DNA of 64,000 nt. Source: Methylosinus sp. Ce-a6 (GTDB taxonomy: Bacteria; Pseudomonadota; Alphaproteobacteria; Rhizobiales; Beijerinckiaceae). Location of the stretch: the NCBI RefSeq assembly GCF_009811655.1, contig NZ_BGJX01000009.1:1-64000 (forward strand), written 5' to 3'. Shown here one piece after another: positions 45,460-54,953 of this stretch. Position numbers and translations under genes: made by a program. The notes below the pieces were generated by a model. The model worked only from the letters and a program-made list of their open reading frames with translations, did not search any database and was not told the origin of the DNA. Each line of letters starts with the position of its first letter. Position 1 is the stretch's first letter.

Positions 45460-47244
45460 TCAGCCATTATCGCGGCCGCGCCGCGATGGGCCTCGAAAAG
45501 CAGTGACTACCGCATGCAGCGGCTGGAAGCGGGCGGACGAAAGCCGACTTTCCACGAAAGCGGCGGCCGCGACCTTCGGCGCGGCGAGCGGCTTGGGCCG
45601 GATCGCGCGCGGAGTCGGCCGGCCGTTCAATAGATCGGCCGGCGGCCGATCCGCTCTCGCGGCCACGGAATATCTCGGGCCTTGATGCCGTTCGATCGTC
45701 GCCCGGTTCCTCGGATCGAGGACATATTTCAGATGCCAGAACTGGTAGCATTTCGTCAGATAGGTCATCTGGTGAGACGCCAGCTCCGTCAGGGGGCCAT
45801 CGAGGCGAGAGAGATATTCGTCATTGCCGGAAATGCCGGCGAAGACGTGAAATCTATGCCTACGGAACAAGGTGGGGATGCCGGATCGCGGATCCTGATA
45901 CAGGTCCCAATAAGAATCCCGATCGTATAATTCGCATTTCGATCCGGTGAAATGGTCGACGCCATAGGCCGCAGCGACGATCGTCTTGAGATTGGGGAAG
46001 GGTGGAAAGTAGTCATCCAGGTCTGCGATGAGGATATATTCGTGGCTCGCGGCCATCAAGGTGGTCGTACGGCGCCGATCCGCCTCGAAGCCGTCCACAC
46101 CGCCCAAATTTTCGGATCGATAGGCGTCCTTCGTATAGATGGACCGATCTCGAAAACCCCGTTGCCGATCCCGAATGACATGAATGGGAAAATTTGCTTC
46201 GCGCGCGATCCGCTCGAATATATCCACGGAGCCGTCCGTGCTGCCGCCGTCATTGACGATGATCTCGTCGCAATGCGGCATGACCGCATGGCAATAGCTC
46301 TCGATCAGCGGCGCGTCGTTGAAGCAGAGCGCGATGCAAGAAATCTTCACTTCTTCGGGGTCGACGCATCGTATCGCGTCCACGCTCTGTCCCTGCGCCT
46401 GCAAATCGCAGAGGCTCGCGCGGCGATAGGCTTCGATCGCTTCCTCGAGGCGCCCCTCGCGCTCGTAGAAAGCGCCGAGCGGGCGAAGGCACGGCCAGTG
46501 ATCCTCTCCGAATCCGACGAGCCTCTTCAGAGCGCTTTCCGCGTCGGCCGCGGGCAGTCTCGAGGGCGCCTGCAGCGCGAGACGATAGGCGTCGAAAGGC
46601 GCGAGCGCGCCACCCGCGAGAAGATGCTCGAATTCGACACGCCAGCACTCATTGTCCATTGTCTCGTGCAGCATCGCCGCGAGCCGACGCTCGCCCGCAT
46701 CGCCGACTTCGCCCCGGAAGACCTCTTCGAAGAAATCGAGCCGGTCGACGGCCGAGCAGATTTCGTAGAGCTTTCGCGTCGCAGCGCGGGTGAAGCCGAA
46801 GGCGGAGGTCCGCCTTCCGTATTCCTCGGCGAAGCGATCCATCTCGAGCGGTCCCAAGAGCTCGGTGATCGCAAAGGAGAACAGGGCCGCGCGCGCCGCC
46901 TGCGGCCGCCTGGGCAACCGCCCGAGCGCCTCGAAGACAAAGGAGATGGCGGCGGCGGAGCCTTCGAGCGCGCGCAGCGAGGCGCAATAATATTCGACGG
47001 CGGTCTGGAACCAGCGATCGGGAATCTCGGCCTCCGCCGCAACGACCGGCGACAGGACCTCCCGCGCCTCGACATGTCGCTCGGCTTCTCTCAGGCAGAT
47101 TCCCAGATTGAGCGCGACGGCCGGGTCGTTCGGAGCGGCGGCGCGCCTTTCGCGCATCCATTCCAAGCAATTCTCGGGTCCGGCCGAACGTTTGCGCGCA
47201 TCCCGCTCGGCGAAGACGCCGTCGAAATCGAAATTCTCAGACAT
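45460..47244 (-). CDS. Glycosyltransferase family 2-like protein with helical-repeat N-terminus
   Basis: A start at 47244 (MSENFDFDGVF) gives 594 residues; the frame stays open 42 codons upstream without a family match. The first 330 residues look like TPR-type helical repeats (NDPAVALNLGICLREAERHVEA, PLGAFYEREGRLEEAIEAYRRA). Then follows a GT-A domain: KISCIALCFNDAPLIESYCHAV, DEIIVNDGGSTDGS and the metal-binding LIADLDDYF. The tail is Arg/Pro/Ala-rich. It probably adds a sugar to a surface polysaccharide or protein. Acceptor unknown. Confidence 0.78.
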   Translation of the reverse strand: MSENFDFDGVFAERDARKRSAGPENCLEWMRERRAAAPNDPAVALNLGICLREAERHVEAREVLSPVVAAEAEIPDRWFQTAVEYYCASLRALEGSAAAISFVFEALGRLPRRPQAARAALFSFAITELLGPLEMDRFAEEYGRRTSAFGFTRAATRKLYEICSAVDRLDFFEEVFRGEVGDAGERRLAAMLHETMDNECWRVEFEHLLAGGALAPFDAYRLALQAPSRLPAADAESALKRLVGFGEDHWPCLRPLGAFYEREGRLEEAIEAYRRASLCDLQAQGQSVDAIRCVDPEEVKISCIALCFNDAPLIESYCHAVMPHCDEIIVNDGGSTDGSVDIFERIAREANFPIHVIRDRQRGFRDRSIYTKDAYRSENLGGVDGFEADRRRTTTLMAASHEYILIADLDDYFPPFPNLKTIVAAAYGVDHFTGSKCELYDRDSYWDLYQDPRSGIPTLFRRHRFHVFAGISGNDEYLSRLDGPLTELASHQMTYLTKCYQFWHLKYVLDPRNRATIERHQGPRYSVAARADRPPADLLNGRPTPRAIRPKPLAAPKVAAAAFVESRLSSARFQPLHAVVTAFRGPSRRGRDNG

Positions 47245-47530
47245 TCCGTCACCATGAACTCTAAAAAGGATTTTCACCAAATCGTCAGGGTTGGTCGCGG
47301 GGAAATCGCTTCGTACGGCTAGGAGGCTCACCCCGGTCGAGCTCCTGATTAGGCGATCGCCGTTTCGCAATCAATCCTTGTCCGAGGCTTGGCGAGTCCG
47401 AGGCGTCGCTCGCCCCGGGCCCGACGCGCCGCTTTCAAATCTCGTCCGCCGCGGCTACGAATAAGAGGCTGGCCGAGGCGATTCGGCCGCGCCGACGCCG
47501 GATCGCCGGCGGATCATTTCGGATGGCTTC

Positions 47531-48220
47531 ATGACCAAATTCGCGCTCGACTCCCTCGATCTTGCGGCGCTGCTCTCCTCGCGCGTGTGCCATGACGTTA
47601 TCTCCCCCGTGGGCGCGATCGTGAATGGGCTCGAGGTGCTCGAGGAGGAGAAGGACGCCGAGATGCGCGGCCATGCGCTGGCGCTCATCAAATCGAGCGC
47701 GGCGGAAGCTTCCGCGCGGCTGCAATTCTGCCGGCTGGCCTTCGGCGCGGCGGGCTCCAAGGGCGCCGAGATCGACACGGGCGACGCCGAGCATGTGACG
47801 CGCCAGCTGCTCGCCGACGAGCGCACGAAGCTCGAGTGGAGCGTGCCGCGCGTGCTGATGTCGAAGAACAAGGTGAAGCTGCTGCTCAATCTCTGCCTGA
47901 TCGCCGATGCGGCGATCCCGCGCGGCGGCGTGATCTCGGTCGCTTCGGCCGGGACCGGCGACGAGGTCGCCTTCACCATCGACGCCAAGGGCGTGAACGC
48001 CCGCATCACTGCGGCGATCCCTGGCCTGCTCGCCGGCCAGCCGGAGGAGGGCGTCATCGACGCCCGCTCCATTCAGGCCTATTACGCCGGCCTCGTCGCG
48101 CGGGCGAGCGGGCTCGACGTCGAAATCTCCGCTCAGCCGGAACATGTGACGATCACCGCCCGGCCCGCCGCCGCCCGAGCGGCGCAGGAGGCGGATACGC
48201 CGGCGGCGCTCGAAGCCTAG
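47531..48220 (+). CDS. chpT: Histidine phosphotransferase ChpT
   Basis: The 229-residue protein has a two-helix dimerisation domain with the phospho-accepting His21 (SSRVCHDVISPVGAIVNGLEVL) and a degenerate ATPase-like domain lacking the kinase ATP-binding boxes. This is ChpT, which moves phosphate from the hybrid kinase CckA to CtrA in alphaproteobacterial cell-cycle control. It sits before a chemotaxis-type cluster and 5 kb from ctrA. Confidence 0.93.
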   Translation: MTKFALDSLDLAALLSSRVCHDVISPVGAIVNGLEVLEEEKDAEMRGHALALIKSSAAEASARLQFCRLAFGAAGSKGAEIDTGDAEHVTRQLLADERTKLEWSVPRVLMSKNKVKLLLNLCLIADAAIPRGGVISVASAGTGDEVAFTIDAKGVNARITAAIPGLLAGQPEEGVIDARSIQAYYAGLVARASGLDVEISAQPEHVTITARPAAARAAQEADTPAALEA

Positions 48221-48227
48221 GGCCTGT

Positions 48228-48385
48228 TCCCGAAAAAAGCGAAGCGGTTTTCGGAAAAGAACATGCGAATTCAAATCGCTCTAGAGTCTTTCCGTGGTTC
48301 ATTGAAACACGGAAAGACTCTAGGTTGTTGTTTTAACGCGTTTCCAACGCCGAACCGGCGTCCACTTCGGCTGTAACCGCTCTAG
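48228..48385. repeat. Composite palindromic repeat, copy 5, plus a third repeat type
   Basis: First GAAAAAAGCGAAGCGGTTTTC leads to GCGAATTCAAATCGCTCTAG (48228-48283). Then part A (48284-48320: GAGTCTTTCCGTGGTTC, ATT, GAAACACGGAAAGACTC) and part B (48327-48385) follow in the same order and spacing as copy 1. This fills most of the 266 bp between chpT and cheA. Confidence 0.85.
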
Positions 48386-48486
48386 AGCGGCTCGCCGCCG
48401 CTCCCGGCGAATTCCCGTGACAATCGAAGCGGGCGGTCGGCCTCGAGCGCGGGAATTTCAGTTCTCTTAACCGGAATGCGTCATGA

Positions 48487-51090
48487 ATGGCGTCCACGCC
48501 GCGCGAGCGGCTCGCGACAGACGACGCCATGGACGAGCTCCTCAATGATTTCCTCGTCGAGACCGCCGAGCATATCGACGCGGCGACGATGGAGCTCGTC
48601 TGTCTCGAGAAGGACCCCGGCGATCAGGCGCTCATCGCCAGCCTGTTCCGGCATGTCCATACGATCAAGGGCACCAGCGGATTCCTGAAGCTGCCGCGCG
48701 TCGGCCGGCTGACGCATTCGACCGAGGCGCTCATCGGCGCGTTGCGCGACGGCGCGCCGACCCGCAACGCGCATGTCACGCTGATCTTCGCCGCCGTGGA
48801 CCGGCTGAAGGACATTCTCGCCGAGATGGGCCACTCGGAGGAAGAGCCGCCGGGCGACGACGACGAGCTCGTCGCCGCCATAGACGAAGCGACACGCCGC
48901 ACGCGCCTCGGCGAGGACGCGCCCCCGCCGGACGAAGCGGAGACGGAAGACGCCTCTTCCTTCGCTCCCGCGTCGCGCGCCGCGGCGGGCGAGGCCTATT
49001 CCAATGGCGTCGGCCATATGGGCGAGACGGTCCGCGTCTCGGTCAATGTGCTCGACCGGCTGATGGGCATCGTCTCCGAGCTCGTCTCTACCCGCAATCG
49101 GCTGTTCGAACTCTCGGGCGCCTGGGGCGGAGGCGACGAGGCCATGACCAGCACGGTGCAGACGCTCTCCAATATCACCAGCGATCTGCAGGATGCGGTG
49201 ATGAGCGCGCGCATGCAGCCGGTCGGCCGGCTGTTCTCGACGCTGCCGCGGCTGGTGCGCGATCTCGCGCATGATCTCGGCAAGAAGATCGTCATCACGA
49301 CGGAAGGCTCGGACACGGAGCTCGATCGGCAGGTCATCGAGCTCATTCGCGCGCCGCTGACCCATATCATCCGCAATTGCGCCGACCATGGCATAGAGCC
49401 GCCCGCGGAACGCGCGCGCATCGGCAAGAGCGAGACGGGCGTGATCTCGGTGCGCGCGGCCTATGACGCCGGCCAGATCACCATCGACATCGCCGACGAC
49501 GGCCGCGGGCTCGACGTCGCGCGCATCCACGCCAAAGCGCTGGCCAAAGGGCTCGTCTGCGAGCCGGACATTTCCAAATTCACCGACAACGAGCTGTTCG
49601 AATTCGTCTTCGCGCCCGGCTTCTCGACCGTGGACGGCGTCACCAAAATCTCAGGCCGCGGCGTCGGCATGGATGTGGTGCGTGAGAATATCCAGTCCAT
49701 CGGCGGCTCGGTCTCGCTGACCTCGCGCTACGGCAAGGGCGCCTGCGTGACGCTGCGCATTCCGCTGACGCTCGCCATCACCCCGGCGCTCATTCTGTCC
49801 TGCAATGGCTCGCGCTTCGCCATTCCGCAGATGACCGTCATCGAGCTCGTCGGCGTCGGCCGCGGATTCGATCATATGATCCAATATATTCACGACGCGC
49901 CGGTGCTGCGCCTGCGCAACGACGTGCTGCCCCTGATCGATCTCGCCGCGACGCTCGGTCTCGGCCGCTCGGCGGAGGAAGTGGAGAACCGCGACGGCTT
50001 CGTCGTCGTGCTGCGCGTCGGCAGCGCGCGCTTCGGTCTGCTCGTCGAGACGATCGCCGATGTGCAGGAGGTCGTCATCGAGCCTCTGGTAAGCGCGCTC
50101 GCGCGTCTCGGCGTCTTCTCGGGCCAGACGATTCTCGGCGACGGATCAGTGGTGCTCATTCTCGATCCCGCCGCTCTGCTCGATCACGCCGGCATGCAGC
50201 GGCTCGCCGAACGTCCGGCGGAAGCGGCGACGCCGGAGGTCTTCGTCCCGCGCGCGGAGAAGACGCGGATCATCATCGTCAAGGCGGGGCCCGGTCCGCT
50301 GAAGGCGCTGCCATTGTCGCTCGTGCTGCGGATCGAGGACGTGCCGCGCGAGCGGCTGATCGCCTCGGACGGGGCCTTCGTCATGGCCTATCGCGACGGC
50401 CTCCTGCCGATCATTCCGGCGACGGCGGACGATCCGCTCCAGCGCGCCTCCTACCCGATCCTCGTCTTGTCCGGGGCGGGCCAGTCCATGGGACTGCTCA
50501 CCGAGGAGATCATCGACGTCACCGACGAGATATTGGACCTGCAGCGGGAGAGCAATTCGCCTCATATCCTCGGCTCGATCCAGCTCGACGGCGAGATCGT
50601 CGAATTTCTCGACGCCACTTATTTCATGCGCATCGCCTGCCCCGCCGCTCTGGCGCGCGGCGTCAACAAGCGGCATCGCATCCTGCTCGTCGACGACAAG
50701 GCCTTTTTCCGCGACATGCTCGCGCCCATCCTCGCCTCCGCCGGCTACGATGTGACGACCGCGGCCTCGGCGCCCGAGGCTTTGTCCTTCCTGCGCAAGG
50801 GGCTTTCCGTCGAGGCGGTGGTGACGGACACCGACATGCCGGAAATGGACGGCTATAATTTCGCGCGCGCGCTGCATGCTCTGCCCGGCCTCGCGGAGCT
50901 GCCAGTGGTGGCGCTGGCGGCGCAGGCGGCGCCGAGCGTTCTCGCCGCCGCGCAAGCCTGCGGCATCGCCGCCGTCGCCGGCAAGTTCGACCGGCGCGCG
51001 CTGATCGAATGCGTCCGCGGCCTGCTCGACAAGACGGACACAGCGCCGCGCGATCTCGAATTGCGCATCATGTCGGAGCTCGCCGCATGA
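48487..51090 (+). CDS. cheA: Hybrid chemotaxis histidine kinase CheA with receiver
   Basis: The 867-residue protein has an HPt domain with His58 (HVHTIKGTSGF), an acidic linker, a dimerisation region (VSVNVLDRLMGIVSELVSTRNRL), an HATPase domain (RNCADHGIEPP, DDGRGLD, GRGVGMDVV), two CheW-like segments and a C-terminal receiver (ILLVDDKAFFRD, DTDMPEMDGY). Fused receivers often act as phosphate sinks. The start could also be ATG 48529 (MDELLNDFL), the usual family start. It overlaps cheW by four bases. Confidence 0.93.
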   Translation: MASTPRERLATDDAMDELLNDFLVETAEHIDAATMELVCLEKDPGDQALIASLFRHVHTIKGTSGFLKLPRVGRLTHSTEALIGALRDGAPTRNAHVTLIFAAVDRLKDILAEMGHSEEEPPGDDDELVAAIDEATRRTRLGEDAPPPDEAETEDASSFAPASRAAAGEAYSNGVGHMGETVRVSVNVLDRLMGIVSELVSTRNRLFELSGAWGGGDEAMTSTVQTLSNITSDLQDAVMSARMQPVGRLFSTLPRLVRDLAHDLGKKIVITTEGSDTELDRQVIELIRAPLTHIIRNCADHGIEPPAERARIGKSETGVISVRAAYDAGQITIDIADDGRGLDVARIHAKALAKGLVCEPDISKFTDNELFEFVFAPGFSTVDGVTKISGRGVGMDVVRENIQSIGGSVSLTSRYGKGACVTLRIPLTLAITPALILSCNGSRFAIPQMTVIELVGVGRGFDHMIQYIHDAPVLRLRNDVLPLIDLAATLGLGRSAEEVENRDGFVVVLRVGSARFGLLVETIADVQEVVIEPLVSALARLGVFSGQTILGDGSVVLILDPAALLDHAGMQRLAERPAEAATPEVFVPRAEKTRIIIVKAGPGPLKALPLSLVLRIEDVPRERLIASDGAFVMAYRDGLLPIIPATADDPLQRASYPILVLSGAGQSMGLLTEEIIDVTDEILDLQRESNSPHILGSIQLDGEIVEFLDATYFMRIACPAALARGVNKRHRILLVDDKAFFRDMLAPILASAGYDVTTAASAPEALSFLRKGLSVEAVVTDTDMPEMDGYNFARALHALPGLAELPVVALAAQAAPSVLAAAQACGIAAVAGKFDRRALIECVRGLLDKTDTAPRDLELRIMSELAA

Positions 51091-51629
51091 CGAAGCCGCA
51101 ACACGACAGGAGCGCTCAGGGTCGGTTCGAGGCGCCCGGAGCGCAGACGCGCAACTTCACGATAAAGGTGCGCGGTCAGACCTTCGGCCTGCCTGTCGAA
51201 TGCGTGAAGACGATCTTCCATATCGACCAGGTGACTCCGGTCCCGCTGGCCCCGCGCGAGATCGCCGGCGTCGCCAATCTGCGCGGCCGCATCGTCACCG
51301 CGCTGCGGCTCGACCGCTGTCTCGACATCGACGACGGCGGCGTGTCCGATTCGGCGCTCGCCGTCTGCATCGAGCACAATGGCGAGCGCTACGCTCTGCT
51401 CATCGACGACACCGGCGACGTCGTCACCTGTGACGACGACGACCGCATCGCCTGCCCGACCCATGTCGGGCTGCAATTCATCGAGACCACCAACGCCTGC
51501 TACCGTCTCGGCGACGATTTCCTGCCGATCCTCGACATAGACGCGCTGCTGCGACGTCTGTCGAAATCGAGCGACAGCGGCGGGCGCGAGACCGTTTCGA
51601 GAGACGTATCCCGAGGAGGAGAGATATGA
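51087..51629 (+). CDS. cheW: Chemotaxis adaptor CheW
   Basis: The 180-residue protein has the CheW beta fold: FTIKVRGQTFGLPVECVKTIFHIDQVTPVPLAPREIAGVANLRGRIVTALRL is a textbook core. It couples CheA to a receptor. The start overlaps the cheA stop and its own stop overlaps the cheY start, both as ATGA. Confidence 0.94.
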   Translation: MTKPQHDRSAQGRFEAPGAQTRNFTIKVRGQTFGLPVECVKTIFHIDQVTPVPLAPREIAGVANLRGRIVTALRLDRCLDIDDGGVSDSALAVCIEHNGERYALLIDDTGDVVTCDDDDRIACPTHVGLQFIETTNACYRLGDDFLPILDIDALLRRLSKSSDSGGRETVSRDVSRGGEI

Positions 51630-51991
51630 AGCAGATTCTGGTCGTCGACGATTCGGCGGTCATCCGCAAGGTCGCCCGACGCATTCTCGAAGGGATGCAG
51701 TTCAGCACGATCGAGGCGGAGAATGGCCGCAAGGCCCTCGTCGCCTGCGAACAGGCCATGCCCGACGCCATCCTGCTCGACTGGAACATGCCGGAGATGG
51801 ACGGCTTCGAATTCTTGCGCGCGCTGCGGCGGATGCCGGGCGGCGCGGCTCCCAAAGTGGTGTTCTGCACCACCGAGAACGAGGCGAGCTATATCGCCCA
51901 GGCGATGGACGCCGGAGCCGACGAATACATCATGAAGCCCTTCGACCAGCATGTGGTGCGCTCCAAGCTCGAGGAGATCGGCGTCATCTGA
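51626..51991 (+). CDS. cheY: Single-domain response regulator CheY
   Basis: The 121-residue receiver has acidic DD at 8-9, acceptor Asp52 (LLDWNMPEMDGFEF), Thr in FCTTENE and Lys in MKPF. There is no output domain. It is phosphorylated by CheA, and its output may be motility or cell-cycle related, given the chpT/ctrA context. It is translationally coupled to cheW. Confidence 0.94.
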   Translation: MKQILVVDDSAVIRKVARRILEGMQFSTIEAENGRKALVACEQAMPDAILLDWNMPEMDGFEFLRALRRMPGGAAPKVVFCTTENEASYIAQAMDAGADEYIMKPFDQHVVRSKLEEIGVI

Positions 51992-52114
51992 AATCGGGCG
52001 AGCGGCGGCGGAAACGAGAGGCGCTCTTTCGAGCGACGGCGGAATGCGGAAAATAGCGGCGGCTCGCCATTTTCAGCCCGGCGCGGCGCGCGCGAACGCC
52101 GCGAGGGGACGCCG

Positions 52115-52960
52115 ATGATCCTCGCTTTCGCGCGGCTGCGCCGCCTCATCGGCGCGCTCGCCGGAATCTCGCTCGACGCCGACAAGCTCTATTTCGCGCA
52201 GAGCCGGCTCGAGCCGATCCAGCGCGCCAATGGCTGTCTCGATCTCGCGCAGCTCATGCGCCTCGTCGAACGCAGCGGCGACGAGGCGCTGCTCCAGCGA
52301 ATCGTCGACGCCATGACCAACAACGAGACCTCGTTCTTTCGCGATCGCCTCCCCTTCGAGAAGCTGAAGCTCGAATGGCTGCCCGAACTGATGGCGCGAC
52401 GCGCCGAAACGCGCCGCCTGCACATCTGGTCGGCCGCCTGCTCGACGGGCCAGGAACCCTATTCCATCGCCATGGCGCTCGCGGAAATGGGCGAGGCGCT
52501 CGCCGGCTGGACCGTCGATATCCTGGCGACGGACATTTCCGAGAGCGCGCTCGCGACGGCGCGGCGCGGCGTCTACAGCGCGTTCGAAGCGCAGCGCGGC
52601 CTTTCCGCGCAACGTCTGCTGCGCAATTTCGATCAGAGGGAAGGCCTCTGGCGAATTCGCGATGAGCTGAGGAAGAACATCGCCTTCCGCAAGCTCAACC
52701 TGCTCGAGGATTTCCGGAGGCGCGAGCCTCATGACATCGTTTTTTGTCGAAATGTGCTCATGTATTTCGAGCCGCAGGTGAAACGCGACGTGCTCGCGCG
52801 GCTCGCCGACGCGATCGCCGAGGACGGCCGTCTCGTCCTCGGAGCGGCGGAGACGATCGGCGACGCCGATCCGCGCTTCACGCCGGTTGCGCCCGACGGC
52901 TATTCGCGGCGCCGGCGGAGGCCCGCTGCGGCCGAGCAATTCGCCGCCCTCGGCGCGTGA
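52115..52960 (+). CDS. cheR: Chemoreceptor methyltransferase CheR
   Basis: The 281-residue protein has the N-terminal helical CheR domain (VDAMTNNETSFFRD) and a SAM-binding domain (IWSAACSTGQEPYSIAM, DILATDISESAL, DIVFCRNVLMYF). It methylates glutamates of chemoreceptors. A 123-bp gap separates it from cheY, where many relatives encode cheB. No cheB and no receptor gene occur here. Confidence 0.93.
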   Translation: MILAFARLRRLIGALAGISLDADKLYFAQSRLEPIQRANGCLDLAQLMRLVERSGDEALLQRIVDAMTNNETSFFRDRLPFEKLKLEWLPELMARRAETRRLHIWSAACSTGQEPYSIAMALAEMGEALAGWTVDILATDISESALATARRGVYSAFEAQRGLSAQRLLRNFDQREGLWRIRDELRKNIAFRKLNLLEDFRRREPHDIVFCRNVLMYFEPQVKRDVLARLADAIAEDGRLVLGAAETIGDADPRFTPVAPDGYSRRRRRPAAAEQFAALGA

Positions 52961-53004
52961 GGCGCCTCGCCGCCCAGGTCCGCCATGGGCGGCCGACGTG
53001 CAAA

Positions 53005-53023
53005 AGGGCCCGAATCGGGCCCT
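53005..53023. terminator. Bidirectional terminator between cheR and ctrA
   Basis: AGGGCCCG-AAT-CGGGCCCT is a perfect 8-bp-stem hairpin between convergent genes, with AAAA on its left side, which gives a T-run for the ctrA direction. Confidence 0.8.
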
Positions 53024-53051
53024 CGCGCCTTTCGCGATGCCGCGTTTTTCC

Positions 53052-53753
53052 TCAGGCGGTGATGCGCTCGTCGGCTTCGCTCGGCTCGCGAAGCACATAG
53101 CCGCGGCCCCATACCGTCTCGATGTAGTTGCGGCCTTCGCTGGCGTTGGCGAGCTTCTTGCGCAGCTTGCAGATGAAGACGTCGATGATCTTGAGCTCCG
53201 GCTCGTCCATGCCGCCATAGAGATGGTTGAGGAACATCTCCTTGGTGAGCGTCGTCCCCTTGCGCAGGGAGAGCAGCTCGAGCATCTGATATTCCTTGCC
53301 GGTCAGATGCACGCGCGCACCGGAGACCTCCACCGTCTTCTGGTCCAGATTGACGACGAGATCGCCCGTGGTGATGACCGATTGGGCGTGACCCTTGGAG
53401 CGGCGCACGATGGCGTGAATGCGCGCGACGAGCTCGTCCTTGTGGAACGGCTTGGTCAGATAATCATCGGCGCCGAAGCCCAGACCCTTCACCTTGTCCT
53501 CTATGCCGGCGAGGCCGGACAGGATGAGAATCGGCGTCTTGACCTTGGCGACGCGCAAGGTGCGCAGCACCTCGTAGCCGGACATGTCGGGCAGATTCAA
53601 ATCGAGCAGGATGATGTCGTAATCGTAGAGCTTTCCGAGGTCGATGCCTTCCTCGCCGAGATCCGTCGTATAGACGTTGAAATTCTCGGATTTGAGCATG
53701 AGCTCGATGCTTTGAGCGGTCGCGCTGTCATCCTCTATCAGTAAAACGCGCAT
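53052..53753 (-). CDS. ctrA: Cell-cycle master regulator CtrA
   Basis: The 233-residue OmpR-type regulator begins [20 protein letters not shown] with acceptor Asp51. The winged-helix DNA-binding domain includes [17 protein letters not shown] and [14 protein letters not shown], essentially the CtrA signature. It receives phosphate from ChpT and controls division, motility and replication initiation. A TTAACCAT half-site lies about 130 bases upstream, suggesting autoregulation. Confidence 0.97.
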   Translation of the reverse strand: MRVLLIEDDSATAQSIELMLKSENFNVYTTDLGEEGIDLGKLYDYDIILLDLNLPDMSGYEVLRTLRVAKVKTPILILSGLAGIEDKVKGLGFGADDYLTKPFHKDELVARIHAIVRRSKGHAQSVITTGDLVVNLDQKTVEVSGARVHLTGKEYQMLELLSLRKGTTLTKEMFLNHLYGGMDEPELKIIDVFICKLRKKLANASEGRNYIETVWGRGYVLREPSEADERITA

Positions 53754-54120
53754 TTTCGGTCCCCACCCAGCTCCACCAAATCTTCCCCCGGACGCCATCG
53801 CGTCGCCCGAGCGTCGACGATGCGCCGAGCGTCGTCGGCCGCACGCCAAGATTTATATCCATTTGACGAAACGCTAAGCGGTAATGGTTAACAAACCCTG
53901 ACCTTCGGCCCGGCGGCCAACCACAACCTTAATCGTCGGCGGCCGAGCGCCGCCGCGAGCCCGGAACAGCGTCTCTCGAGGGGGACGAATCGACCGGCTT
54001 CACATTGTTTATACAAGCGGCTCGCCCGCCTGCGAAGCGGGCCGGCGCTACGCAAACGCCGCGGCGAAAGCTTCGCGAAAGCCACGACGCCCTCCCGATG
54101 CGCCCGCGCGCCGCTCGCGA
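53754..54120. other. Upstream region of ctrA
   Basis: This should contain the ctrA promoters on the left. The stretch 53840-53900 is AT-rich, with ATATAAAT and TTAACCAT when read leftwards. I see no gene and no clear RNA structure in 53900-54120. Confidence 0.4.
53884..53891 (-). promoter_or_regulatory. Possible CtrA half-site
   Basis: ATGGTTAA reads TTAACCAT on the ctrA strand, the extended half-site common at CtrA-bound promoters. A second TTAA at the usual seven-base spacing is absent, so this is tentative. Confidence 0.4.
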
Positions 54121-54150
54121 TTGACTTATGCGCGGGCTTTCTCCTATATG
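54121..54150 (+). promoter_or_regulatory. Housekeeping promoter of rpmH-rnpA-yidC
   Basis: TTGACT (54121-54126) and TATATG (54145-54150) are spaced by 18 bases. This is the best -35/-10 match upstream of rpmH, about 220 bases before its start. Confidence 0.6.
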
Positions 54151-54371
54151 CCGGCGCGGCGTCGGCAGACGCGTCTCGTGCGGGGGCGATTGCGCCCGCA
54201 ACAAAGGCGGAACGAGGCGACCGCGGGCGGTGATCGTCCTTAAAAGACCTGAACGAAAGATCGAGGGCCGTGGCGGCGGCCGGCCGATGACGAGCAGTCG
54301 GCGCGAGGCGATATCGGCGCGTGGCGATGGCGGCTCTTCGATCGGCGACCTGAGCGAGCGGAGACCCCAAG

Positions 54372-54506
54372 GTGAAGAGAACTTATCAACCCAGCAAACT
54401 GGTGCGCAAGCGCCGCCACGGATTTCGCGCCCGCATGGCGACCGTCGGCGGCCGCAATGTCCTCGCGGCGCGCCGCGCCCGCGGCCGCAAGCGCCTGTCG
54501 GCCTGA
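54372..54506 (+). CDS. rpmH: 50S ribosomal protein L34
   Basis: The GTG start gives the canonical 44 residues, beginning [20 protein letters not shown] after the initiator. The small, very basic protein of the large ribosomal subunit is, as usual, followed by rnpA and yidC. Confidence 0.97.
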   Translation: MKRTYQPSKLVRKRRHGFRARMATVGGRNVLAARRARGRKRLSA

Positions 54507-54542
54507 GTGCCGCCGGCTTCTCGACCAGACAGGGCGGGAGGC

Positions 54543-54953
54543 ATGAGCGAGGAAGACCGAGCCCGGACGAGGAAGACGAAGCCGCAGCGCTTGCGCAAGC
54601 GGCGCGAGTTCCTGCGGGCCGCCAAGAGTGGTCTGAGCCGCGGCGCGCGCGCTTTCAAGCTGCAGGCGGCGGCGCGAGAGGGCGGCGACGCGGAGCCGTC
54701 GCGCTTCGGCTTCACCGTGACGAAGAAGATCGCCGGCGCCGTCGGTCGCAACCGCATCCGGCGCCGCTTGAAGGAAGCGCTGCGCCTCTGCGGCGCTTCC
54801 GGGCTGCCGGGCTATGATTATGTCTTCATCGCCCGGCCCGACGCATTGACGACGCCTTTTCCGGAATTGACGGCGCAGATCGTCGACGGCTTGGCGAAGC
54901 TCAGGCCGGGCGACAAGAGCCGGCGCCAGCGCAACTCGAAAGACAGGCCATGA
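54543..54953 (+). CDS. rnpA: Ribonuclease P protein component
   Basis: ATG at 54543 follows GGGAGG. The 136-residue protein has the RNase P protein core [27 protein letters not shown], which binds the catalytic RNA and pre-tRNA leaders. Its stop overlaps the yidC start (ATGA). Confidence 0.95.
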   Translation: MSEEDRARTRKTKPQRLRKRREFLRAAKSGLSRGARAFKLQAAAREGGDAEPSRFGFTVTKKIAGAVGRNRIRRRLKEALRLCGASGLPGYDYVFIARPDALTTPFPELTAQIVDGLAKLRPGDKSRRQRNSKDRP

